Source: Nematostella vectensis
Taxonomy: Eukaryota > Cnidaria > Anthozoa > Actiniaria > Edwardsiidae
Reading direction: 5' to 3'
DNA: 64,000 bases
NCBI RefSeq assembly: GCF_932526225.1
Contig: NC_064041.1
Coordinates: forward strand, 558,001-622,000
A program made the position numbers and the translations under genes. The notes below the pieces were generated by a model. It was given only the letters and a program-made list of their open reading frames with translations, had not been told where the DNA came from and searched no databases. Shown here piece by piece: positions 1 through 10,281 of this stretch. Within the stretch, counting starts at the first letter, position 1. The number at the start of each line of letters is the position of its first letter.

Positions 1-945
1 GGATACCTGGAGCCAATATGTGCATATTTTTTATTTATAAATATTGTAAACATGAATCTTACTTTCTGTTTGCCGTTTTAGGAACTATGTGATGTCTGCC
101 TGGAGAGGATTTCAAATAATGAAGCGGAACAACAAAGTACATGGACTCTGCAAGCCACAACTACCACAGCTCTGATCACCACTAGGTGTCCTTGTTAACC
201 AGTCTAGCCCTGGATGGTCTCCCATAAGCAACGACGTTTTGTCAAAAAAGGGAACTGTATACATAGCTAGCAAACAGTATAGGTTTTGAATGCAAATGAA
301 CTTGCAGAACATTAAAAACTTAAAAATGGTTTTGGCAAGCAAAAAAATCTGCTATACCCAATTCTATGCCCCCCCCCCCCCCCAAAAAAAAGGTAGTATC
401 TTATGTAATCTGTCCATTTCCAAGAGAAAAAGAAGTATTAGCTATCTGTTGTGTTTTAATAGTTAAAGATATTATATCATTGAAATGTTGGGTTTTGACA
501 GTTTTTATGAAATTGTAGTTGAGAAGATGTGCAGTACTTGTTGGCAAAAGTGAATAAAACAAACTTCTAGTCAAAGCTGAAATTGGTTACAGTATGTTAT
601 AATAACATATAGATAAATTGATGGCACAATTTCATCTGAAAAATCTCTTTATTCTATTAAAATCAATATACATACAATGTTTTATGGAGTATATCTACAT
701 TTTTTAAATTCTATCTTTTACTTCACGTTGTTTTAATGAAAAGGAATGGAGTTTGAGATGCAACGCTACTAATATATTTTGTTATAATACAAGCAAAGTT
801 TATCTACCTTTGCAAGGTATAAAGATACTTTTGAAACACATAGCAGCCATCAAAAGGAGAGTGGTAACGGAAGCTATTTGGATGTAACTTCCTTATAATA
901 AGTTAATTTTGTATTGATTCAATAATATTGATAGTCTCTTTATCC
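1..945. other. Intergenic, no gene seen
   Basis: AT-rich sequence downstream of the SEC22 stop codon. A poly-C/poly-A run lies at about 370-391. Short open frames show no recognisable protein. The part next to 945 is expected to be SEC22 3' UTR, but no convincing polyadenylation site could be assigned. Confidence 0.5.
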
Positions 946-3900
946 CTAAAACCACCAAAACCTGACGTAAATTATGATAATGGTACAGACGATACCTAAG
1001 GCAGCGTATTTAGCATATGCCGAGCGCAGGTTGAGGTACGCGGCGTCCTTCTTGTATTTCTCAGAGACAAACCTTAGGTTCCCTGCCTTATCATCTAACA
1101 CTGAAAAAAAAAACAGAAAAAAGTGTCAGTTTACCTATTTAAAAGGAGGAGCGTCATGCCTTCTCAAGTCTTTTCTGAGAAGGGTGAAAAGTGCTGTTTA
1201 TAAATCTTCAAAATTCTCTCTGTTTTACTGCCCATCTGAAAGCTAAGTCCAAGTTTCTGTTACGAATGTTTTTTATTCTTAGCTAGCATTATATTTTCAA
1301 GGATAATCGTTTTCTGATTAAAAAATGAGTGAGATGAAATTTGGAGTCGTTCGTGAGGTCTTGTGGTTTAGCAAGCGAGCAGAGGTCCAGCGATCACTAT
1401 TGGAAAGCACGAATTTGGATTGAAGTGAGTACTCAGTATCTTTATTAGAAGGGTAATCGAATATTCAATGGTGACAAGAATAATATTATTGGTAAGACTT
1501 TTAGTGCAAGGTTTATTTATTGCATATGTAAGCACAACTTGACGTATATGTCATTCTTTCCGTTCAAGTATTGCTCTTTCTATCTTTCTTTTATCTTTTC
1601 TTTATCTTGGATATTTTGGCTACTGGTGGTCTCTGCTTATTCCTAATCACAGTCACAGTCATCACCTTTGAAGAATAACCGGCAAAGTTTGAATATTTTG
1701 TTAGTAGAGGGAAGTGTAATTTATTTGTTCAGCCATGCAAAGATCCGAATCGTAACCCTGGAATTTAAATGAAATAAACATTGAATACGAACCACAACAT
1801 TGCCTTAGAAGCCTTTGATATGGCCTCCAGGGACCTCTCCAAGCGCTAAAAACATAGACGCTTATTTTATCAAGAAATAAGATATTTCTCAGGGGATTTG
1901 AGTCATAACAAACATTATTTTTTTCGAGGTCAGGTATCCATCAAATTGCACACTCTGATTGGCTCTCGTGAGGTCCGGTATCCTACGACCCCGGACTGCT
2001 TGCCTCCAAAGCTCGAAATAGTGACTTGATTTGTAAAATCCCCATCGATTTTTTCTCCCGAGGTTATAGATCTTCACACTAAAACAGCATTTTATTTGTC
2101 ATTTTATGTAGAATCATTGACATTACGGAAAATCGGCTTCAAACTCCCTGTGTTTTGACAATTTCCAGCCATAATGATTTTGCAATGTGCGCGACAATTT
2201 CACGTTTGCTGAAAGTGTATTTGGGATAAAAAAAGGCAGCAAATCGTCACTTCATACTAAGAAAAAAGACAAATCACTCTAGAAATTTACCTGCATAAAT
2301 ACTATAGTATTGTCACGGTATTTCACCATACGGACCTCCCAGCTGGTAAATAGCATATATGTACGATTAACTAGCGCGATTCTCTTGCACTATCTTTGTT
2401 ACCCGATACTCTTGTATAATGGACATCTCTGACTGGCTATTTTAAAAAAATAGTACACAGGCTTCCCGTCGTGTGAGCTACTGTGACGCTCCTCCTTTAA
2501 ATTTAGTTTTTCAGATACAAGGCTCTTGGGGAAAACAGTAACAAGAATTGTGACTAATCCCTCTTCTGCCAAAATAGCAGAGCCATAAGGCACTTTTCCC
2601 ACCGTATTTAGGTAGTTTTTCCAAGATTATATTATCCATATTTTAAACCCATTTCTCTCATGACATCTCTAGCCTGGGCTATAGGGGCCCATGGTGCGGA
2701 CTGATCCATTTCTCCCATGACATCTCTAGCCTGGTCTATGGGGGCCCATGGTGCAGACTGAACCATTTCTCCCTTGACCTCTCTAGCCTGGTCTATGGGG
2801 GCCTATGGCGCAGACTGAACCATTTCTTCCATGACATCTCTAGCCTGGTCTATGGGGGCCCATGGTGCAGACTGAACCATTTCTTCCATGACATCTCTAG
2901 CCTGGGCTATGGGGGCCTATGGCGCAGACTGAACCATTTCTCCCATGACATCTATAGCCTGGTCTATGGGGGCCCATGGTGCAGACTGAACCATTTCTCC
3001 CATGACATCTCTAGCCTGGGCTATGGGGGCCCATGGTGCAGACTGAACCATTTCTCCCATGATATCTCTAGCCTGGGCTATGGGGGCCCATGGTGCAGAA
3101 TGAACCATTTCTCCCATGACATCTATAGCCTGGGCTATGGGGGCCCATTTTGCTAATACCCATGATGCACAAACCTGATAGCTGCTCTCCCCGTTGTAAC
3201 ACGTCGTCAATATTCTGCACCATCACCCGCTGGACATCAACAAGCTCATCATTCAGCCTGTTCAAGTTCCTTCTTGTTCTTGAGTCTTGGTAATTTCTCT
3301 TAGCCTTCTGCATATAAGTATCTATAAAAAACAGTAACCAAATTGTTGCTACAGCAAGCCTTATTGGAGCCAGCATCCAACTGCTGTAATACTTACTGCA
3401 GGTTCACATGACACATACCAACTTTGCACTGAAATACCATTCTGTACTATGCCTATTTGGAACAATGCCTATTTTAACTGCTACTTACCAAATTCTATAA
3501 ATGGATAAGGTCTGGTTGCCCTCGACACTTGGTGTCCATATTCCCTGTTAAATTCACTTGCAATATCTTCTAAAAAGCTGAATGCCGCTCTTTTGGAGAA
3601 GGGTTTATCAGTTAAGGTGAGGAAGCAAACACTATTCTCAAGTATGTAACTGCAAAAAAGACAGAATCTTATTAAGTATGTACATGGTCTTCCATATGGT
3701 ATGTAGTATAACAATATAAAAAAAAAAGTCATGGAAAAGAGCAGCGGTGTAGCAGAATTTTTTAATCGGAGGGGGCCCAAAAGGCCCTTTCAAAGCAAGT
3801 TCTCCTGTATTTTAGATAATGTCTTATACATTTACTGTATTTTTGGCTGCTAGAAGGGGGGCCTGGGCCACCCCCTGGCTACGCCCCTGGAAATGTAATT

Positions 3901-5142
3901 AGTAACATCACTTTGGCAAGAACCTGCCCTTCTCGTCTAACTGTGCTATCCCAGCAGTCAATAATTGTCAAGTGGGAGGGGGGACTTACTGAAACATCAT
4001 GTTTCCTGACTCTATGCTACTCCTTGCAGGCGAGTGGTTTGTTAATTTTCTAAACAGCATTTTCGCTTGACTCTGATACTGAGTCAAAACCTGACTTGTC
4101 TAGAAAAAAGACATCATGTTAAATAAGGTAATCAACACCATTTATTTGACTAGTTGGTCTATCAGAGATTGCTCTACTTCAAATTGTCTGAATGAAAAGC
4201 CCTTTACTAACTTTGCAAATGAGGAGCATAATTACATTTTAACTCATAGAATTATCATAAAGGCCTGGCTAAACATTCAAACAAGTTTGTCAAATATTGC
4301 GTTAGACGCAAATGTTTGCACTTTTAGCCACTAGATTGGCTTCCACAACACGTCAAGATGTTTGAACAAGATCAAAACATTTTCATCAAACATTTGTTTT
4401 GAACGTACATTTCTTATAGTTTAGCCACTCATCACACAAAACATTGTGCACGCTTCGTGCTTTTATCCAATAACAGCTCGAAATTCCCATGGCGCCACTT
4501 TGATTTCTTGCGTAATCATAACAGAAAAAAAGTGTGCACGCTCATGTTTTATGAAAATGTTTTTGTGTTTAGCCAAACATGCTCACATGAGAGTTCAATT
4601 TCAATGTTTAACAAGCATGTTTGAATGTTTAGCCAGGCCTTTACTATTCTATTATATCCGATACAGTAACACTTAATGGTTGCCCGGGAATTGTCAAGCA
4701 ATAGAATGGATTAAGACTACTGTAACAATGAAACCACTTAAAACTGTACAAGCACAATACATCTACTATCATTTAAAACGTACAGTGCAACAGTCGTCAT
4801 ACAAAGGAAGACATCAAAGATTAGAATTGATGACGTGTGAGAGCCAAACTGCATTGGAATCTGACAAATGGGAAATGTTTACCAACAGTAACTTTAAACA
4901 GATAGAAAAATCCTTCAAAACACATACGAATGACGTCCATCTACCAAAATGCCTGATATCGAGCAAAGGAAACTTCTATTTTCAGTCCGGTTCGCAAAAT
5001 AAAAACTTCCCAACAAATCCCAGTCAAGCCGTCATCTGCGGCGGTAGACTTTTGGGGGATCTCTCACCTCCTGGTCGCTAGGCATTGAAGCAGCTAACGG
5101 CAAGCCATCGGGCAGTCGCCCTATCATCGTCATTACCACCAT
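946..5142 (-). CDS. SEC22B: SEC22-type R-SNARE (vesicle trafficking protein), 5 exons, complete
   Basis: ER-Golgi R-SNARE that acts in vesicle fusion between ER and cis-Golgi; the role comes from the family. Exons on the minus strand are 5068-5142, 3990-4099, 3489-3649, 3175-3321 and 946-1100. All introns are GT-AG and phases match, giving 215 aa, the usual SEC22B length. The protein starts [19 protein letters not shown], the longin-domain start. Exon 2 carries [13 protein letters not shown]. Exon 3 completes the longin domain ([29 protein letters not shown]). Exon 4 is the SNARE motif with the zero-layer Arg in [19 protein letters not shown]. Exon 5 ends in a tail anchor finishing YVRFWWF. 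The start is the first ATG of a frame matching the family exactly. Introns hold two inverted-repeat elements and a 57-bp minisatellite. The gene is head to head with SRD5A3. Confidence 0.95.
1101..2638. other. SEC22 intron 4, unique part
   Basis: Unique AT-rich intron between the last two SEC22 exons. No coding match or RNA gene was seen. The short frames at 1889-2077 and 2399-2602 show no family features. Confidence 0.5.
2640..3150. repeat. 57-bp minisatellite in SEC22 intron 4, about 9 copies
   Basis: Tandem copies of a 57-bp unit containing GGGGCCCATGGTGCAGAC and CTCCCATGACATCTCTAGCC, with scattered substitutions. The period is a multiple of three, so the minus strand reads as a repeating 19-residue frame ([19 protein letters not shown]); this is a by-product, not a domain. 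The array begins about 30 bp inside the intron. The donor-proximal intron bases (GTTTGTGCATCATGGG) resemble part of the unit (CAGTCTGCACCATGGG), so it may reach the exon 4 junction. Confidence 0.9.
3742..3889. mobile_element. Small inverted-repeat (MITE-like) element in SEC22 intron 2
   Basis: About 148 bp bounded by CAGCGGTGTAGC on the left and GGCTACGCCCCTG on the right. These are imperfect inverted ends of the CAGGGGCGTAGCCAGG type common at ends of non-autonomous hAT-like elements. No coding capacity. Flanking duplication is not clear, so the class is tentative. Confidence 0.5.
4261..4640. mobile_element. MITE-like element with long terminal inverted repeats, SEC22 intron 1
   Basis: The left end AGGCCTGGCTAAACATTCAA is matched by its reverse complement at the right end (about 4618-4640), and similarity extends further inward with changes. 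About 380 bp with no transposase. The rest of intron 1 (4641-5067) shows nothing recognisable. Confidence 0.7.
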
Positions 5143-5299
5143 TTTAAAAAGGATGTCTGTGAAATCTCTTGTTTTTCAGGATGTTTTTGCTGATTTTAGA
5201 CTTTCAACTTCTTTATCATCTGAGGACACGTGGATTGCGCATGAGCAGCTTAGCGACACACCGCAGGTTTTTCATCGCTGGCTCGCCTAGAAATTCAAG
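5143..5299. promoter_or_regulatory. Shared bidirectional promoter region, SEC22 / SRD5A3
   Basis: Only 157 bp separate the start codons of two divergently transcribed genes, so both 5' UTRs and core promoters must lie here or overlap the opposite gene. No TATA box is evident. The SRD5A3 start is in an AAGATGGCGGAC context, typical of broad housekeeping promoters. Function is inferred from geometry. Confidence 0.6.
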
Positions 5300-7570
5300 A
5301 TGGCGGACGATGACAGTTTTACGCACAAAACTCCCGGGGAATCTGACGTGTTCTTGTTCGCTGTGCAGTCTTTTGCTAATTCCCTTTTTTGTTTTCTAAG
5401 AGATAACGACTTGGTTATTTTGCTTTGGGTCGCTATGAATGCGGCCTGTTTCGCCGTGGGGGTTGTGTACGCTTTCCAGGATGCTATGCCAAATTTGTTA
5501 AAAGATCTCTTTAAATATGGGAAGACCGATCTCTCTAGCAAGGCTAGACGACAAACGGTTGCGTATAGATTACTACACGTCCCGAAAAGGTAAAGCTTTA
5601 TAAATCAGACAGCATAACTTTGTCAATCTAAAGAGAGAGAATACATCAGTTTTAGAAAGGTAATGAGGGGGTACTCACTGCTTCTTATTCAGGGGGGGGG
5701 GGAGGTGGGGGCTTATTCAGGGGGGAGGGGTGGGGTAGGATTCTTCAAGCACATTAGAAAGAAGTTATGCTCACTTAAGTCATGACAGTGGAAGTTTAAA
5801 AAAATAGTAGTGTTAATTGATTATTTGTAAAATAACCAACTTGCAGATTTTTGAAATTTGTAGAGTTGTGAAGTATTTGTATGCCATTAGCACACTTGTT
5901 GCACATCATTACTTGTGTTCTAATGGTCAAATATCTATCTTTTTTACAGATGGAATTAGACTCTGGCAGAGCTGAATTCCAGTTTTTGGTGTATTGTATT
6001 AATTGTTCTGGTACGAGATCATGACAGTTTGGGCTTTTTGATTCTATTTTTTACAGATGGTTTACACATTTCTACCTTGTGGGTCTCCTGTGGTGTATTT
6101 TTCTCTGCTGGGATACCTGTGTGTTCTGTCACCATGGGAGTGATGCATCATGGGTGGTGAAATATCTGTATTTCCTTTCTGCCCCTGGTGATCCCTGGAT
6201 GGATGACATCACCTCCCTTGCCGTCACACTTGGGATGTTCTTCATTCAAGTTTTGCGGCGGTTGCTTGAATGTCTATTCATGAGCAACATGACAGGGAAT
6301 ATTCATGTGTTGCATTATGTGGCAGGAATATTGTTTTACATTTTAGTAGGACTTTCCTTAGTGTTACCTTACTTTATCTCCCCTCAAGGTAAGTGTATAA
6401 CTTGCACAGGGAAAAGCAATAGGGTGTCCTCAACTAGCCTCCCTGCACGCCTGGTCACCACACCCCACTGGCGAAGGGTTCTGGTGGTGTCACCAAAAAA
6501 AAATACATCAGCATTTGGAGATGAAGTCTAAACTAGTTTCAGGGTTCAAAATAGCTGGCGGCTGCCGCCGATAGCCGGCTGTTTTATGGTCTTTGCCTGC
6601 TCTTTTTTTCTGTATTCCCCTTTCATATTTTGAGTATGCAGGCTTTTTCCCCCACCAAATCTAGCAGATTTTAAAAAGTTATTTTGAACCCTGAGTTTCT
6701 ATGAATATACCTAGACTCTATACTCATAGCCTACATGTAGGCATTTTGGATGTGGAGTAGCGAGAAGAGCGATATACCCCCTTATCCTTTCCCATAACTA
6801 CAATAAACTACATCTTTATTTTCAATTTGTTTTTATTTTGCATTATGATTTTTTGTACAATGTTTAACATAAGATCAGAAGGCACATATGCTATCTGTGG
6901 TGTGTCCAACTCCACAAATCAGCTTTGTGTAAGATCATGTTTCAGTATTATCTCGTATCTGATTTTCTTATATTCTTGCCAACTTGCCTTTGTAAAAACT
7001 TGTTGAAGCAACTAAAAGGTGGCAAATGGTTCCTAAAGATTTGCCTTGCCGTCAAAAAATCCCCTTCCAATGCCGAGAAATTCAACGATGTTCTTAAAAG
7101 TTTGGTTCAACAAAATAATTAAGATATGCCATAAGTTTTTTGCTAAAGAGTAGGTTATCAACATTTTGATCAAGTGTTATTTTTAAGGTTTGGTTCCGCC
7201 ATACTCTCTTCAGCATCCAAAGTGGTTCCATCTACCATCTTTAGTACTATTTACATGGTCAAGTTTCCACCAATTCAAGTGCCACCACATATTCTACAAG
7301 TTACGGGACGATTCTCAACTCACATCCATTCACAAGGTTCCTTACGGGGACTGGTTCACTTTTGTTTCAAGTCCGCATTACCTTGCAGAGATACTGATTT
7401 ACATGTCTTTTATCATGGTCCATGGTGGGAGGAACCCTTACACCTGGTTGATGCTAGGGTTTGTGGTCCAGAACCTCTGTCTTGGGGCCACGGCCAACCA
7501 TCACTGGTACAAAGCCAAGTTTAAAAGTTACCCAAAGTCTAGGTATAGGATATTTCCATTTTTGTACTGA
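5300..7570 (+). CDS. SRD5A3: SRD5A3-type polyprenol/polyprenal reductase, 3 exons, complete
   Basis: ER membrane steroid 5-alpha-reductase family enzyme of dolichol synthesis. It was classically described as reducing polyprenol to dolichol; more recent work places it at polyprenal to dolichal. Exons are 5300-5589, 6057-6388 and 7188-7570, with consistent phases, giving 334 aa against about 318 in human. Several hydrophobic segments are visible (for example LVILLWVAMNAACFAVGVVY near residue 40). LLHVPKRWFTHFY spans the exon 1/2 junction. The C-terminal catalytic domain has YGDWFTFVSSPHYLAEILIY at about residues 260-279 and NHHWYKAKF. The tail RYRIFPFLY resembles the PFLF ending of animal SRD5A3. 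The exon 2 acceptor has been duplicated by a LINE fragment; only the downstream copy keeps the frame. A 12-bp satellite begins about 40 bp after the stop. Confidence 0.93.
5940..6060 (+). mobile_element. 5'-truncated LINE 3' end with 14-bp target-site duplication over the SRD5A3 acceptor
   Basis: The 14-mer TTTTTTACAGATGG occurs at 5940-5953 and again at 6047-6060, flanking a 93-bp insert. The insert matches, in reverse complement, about 19486-19570, the 3' end of the minus-strand LINE here (shared CAGTTTTTGGTGTATTG and GTTTGGGCTTTTTGATTCTA). The structure is that of a short retrotransposed LINE tail. The duplication copies the splice acceptor and first exon 2 bases. Splicing to the upstream copy would give TGG AAT TAG, an immediate stop. 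Confidence 0.85.
6540..6693. mobile_element. MITE-like element in SRD5A3 intron 2
   Basis: 154-bp element with inverted ends CAGGGTTCAAAATA and TATTTTGAACCCTG. AGTTT lies directly outside both ends and may be a short target duplication. No coding capacity. The ends resemble non-autonomous hAT-like elements. The rest of intron 2 (6694-7187) shows nothing recognisable. Confidence 0.7.
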
Positions 7571-7607
7571 TGAAAGAGGTGTGCAAACCCTGATGACTTC
7601 ATATTGC

Positions 7608-8345
7608 AGGTGTATAGCCAGGTGTATAGCCAGGTGTGTAACCAGGTGTATAGCCAGGTGTGTAACCAGGTGTATAGCCAGGTGTGTAGCCAGGTGTGTA
7701 GTCAGGTGTATAGTCAGGTGTGTAGCCAGGTGTATAGCCAGGTGTGTAGCCAGGTGTGTAGTCAGGTGTATAGTCAGGTGTGTAGCCAGGTGTGTAGCCA
7801 GGTGTGTAGTCAGGTGTATAGTCAGGTGTGTAGCCAGGTGTATAGCCAGGTGTGTAGCCAGGTGTATAGCCAGGTGTGTAGTCAGGTGTATAGCCAGGTG
7901 TAAAGCCAGGTGTGTAGCCAGGTGTGTAGCCAGGTGTGTAGCCAGGTGTGTAGCCAGGTGTATAGCCAGGTATGTAGTCAGGTGTATAGTCAGGTGTATA
8001 GCCAGGTGTGTAGCCAGGTGTGTAGCCAGGTGTATAGCCAGGTGTGTAGCCAGGTGTGTAGCCAGGTGTGTAGCCAGGTGTGTAGCCAGGTGTGTAGCCA
8101 GTTGTATAGCCAGGTGTGTAGCCAGGTGTATAGCCAGGTGTGTAGCCAGGTGTGTAGCCAGGTGTATAGCAAGGTGTATAGCCAGGTGTGTAGCCAGGTG
8201 TATAGCCAGATGTGTAGCCAGGTGTGTAGCCAGGTGTATAGCCAGGTGTATAGCTAGATGTGTAGCCAGGTGTATAGCCAGATGTGTAGCCAGGTGTATA
8301 GCCAGATGTGTAGCCAGGTGTATAGCCAGGTGTGTAACCAGGTTT
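7608..8345. repeat. 12-bp minisatellite just downstream of SRD5A3, about 60 copies
   Basis: Near-perfect tandem array of CAGGTGTGTAGC / CAGGTGTATAGC. The period is a multiple of three, so long open frames run through it, including a cysteine-arginine-rich frame of 321 codons that starts inside SRD5A3 exon 3 in another frame; they are artefacts of the period. Each unit carries CAGGTG, an E-box core, and AGGTGT. It probably lies in the SRD5A3 3' UTR or just beyond it. Confidence 0.95.
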
Positions 8346-10281
8346 CAGGAGAATAGGCTAGTATTGGTTCTTGTGACTTTCATTAAAACATTCATGCTGA
8401 GAAATAAGAGTGTGCTTTTTTATTGACTTTAAGTTTAAACACTGTTACAATAGCTGCAACATGCACACATGCTTGAGGCCTATGCTCACTGAATACAGAT
8501 GATTGAAAATAGGTTGAAATTGGCTCAAAACAAGAAAAACTATATATGATAGTTCTCAGCCCTTCTTAACTCCTGATCACACCCCAATTTGACAAGCTGT
8601 GTTAGAATGCACAAAATGGTCATACCCCAAAATATCCAAGATAAAACGTTTTCATTATGTTAAAGATATTAATATATCATTAAGAAATAGAGCCCTGATC
8701 CCATAACAGCTAACATACAAGTTTCCAAAAATAGATTTATTTTGATTTTAATGTACAAGAGAAATATTGGTTAATAGGATTTTATCAAACTGTTATATAT
8801 AAAGATGATTGTCTTGGGTGTGTTGCATTACAATGTGTTTTTCACTTACAAAGAATATGAGGCTATCATCGTTTAAACATGTCCCGTAAGCTCTCTGTAA
8901 CTATACTGTACTCCTATCAGTAAAAGGTAGTACCCTCCAGCCATACTCCTGCACGCTGCAAAACAAGCTACAAATTTTTTGCTAAAGCCTTGTTTCCACA
9001 TCTTATTGATCAATACTAGCATTTCTGTTACTTTTATATATTATGGAAATAAACTGACAGAAATTCAATAGACCAAACATGTATGGAAACCAGGCTTTAA
9101 TCTTATCGAGTCATAGGTAATGTTACACAGGTTTTTTGAGAAATAGAGTGATTCGTAAGCTGTACTAGATTGTGCCCAACGCACACAGGGCAAGGGGAAA
9201 ACATAAAGAAATATTTTGAATTAATTTATCTACAGTTATTCTAGGTTTATGCCAACTGTGGATTGAGATATGCCTTTTTCAAACATTGTCATGGACATCA
9301 ACTTGAGATCTACATTATAGTGTGGTCTGTCGCCCTTTTTTGTGAAGGCCTCTATAAGAAATCTAAGACGCCAAAAAAATCCTTGTTTGTCTGATTGGTA
9401 AATGTCTCCCTGTGTACAGTGAGTTAGTTGACTTGCAGTTAGTGATCCAAAAAGTCTGTTTTTGGCTAATTGGCTGACAGAAAAAGGAGATTTTAACTTG
9501 TTTACAAAAGGTCAAACTACTTGTGGACAAATTCAAATCAGACACTCATGCAGACTCAACAGCAAATCAATGTGACGCTTATTTTAATAAAGCAATGGTC
9601 TGTCAGCATGAGACAAGTGATTTGAGATGTGACTGTTTTAAGCCAGTTATTTATCTGCTAATTCTAACATGGAATCCAAAATTAATTAGCAAAATGAATA
9701 GCAATTTAAGTAGTGGTGAATGTAAAATTGAGTAACTCGTTGAAGCCTAGCACAATCCAACATCTCACTTAACTTTTATATCCCTTCTGCTCTAGCTTGT
9801 AGCATACAAATTCTTAAAAAGTGTAACTAGCGTATTTGCAGTACAAATACCTTCCCATAGTCATATTTGTGTAAGTGTTAATTTCTGGCAGGTCATACAG
9901 TATATTCATGTTTGAATTACATATGTACTATATGTAATAACAGGTCATTTAGAATAAGCAATCTTATGTTGATGAGTTCCATACATACAGTACAAAAAAA
10001 CAAAAAATATGTCCTTCTATAGAAGCAAGAAGGCAGTCTTGGAACATATATAGACATGCAAAATTAATGGATAAGAAACAATTATAAAACACGGTTTACA
10101 GATAAACAACAAAACATTACTCTGAATGTGAGCACATCAACACAAGCTACTTTCAATGTAAAAAAGACATTAGAAATATCTCCGGAAAAGGCATCTAAGC
10201 ACTGAAGTCAGAAACCAACTTCATAAAAAAATCTAAAATGTATGGATACAATGATTAAATGCAATGCTCACACATCAAATT
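8346..10281. other. Intergenic between SRD5A3 and FBXW7 3' ends
   Basis: The two genes converge here. The right part should contain the FBXW7 3' UTR. No repeat array, LINE domain or RNA gene was recognised. Short frames (for example 9363-9545, 9523-9735) carry no known motif. Confidence 0.5.

Noticed and set aside
7461-8426. 321-codon Cys/Arg-rich repeat frame
   Set aside because: The frame exists because the 12-bp satellite is stop-free in several frames. Its upstream part is out of frame with the SRD5A3 catalytic exon.
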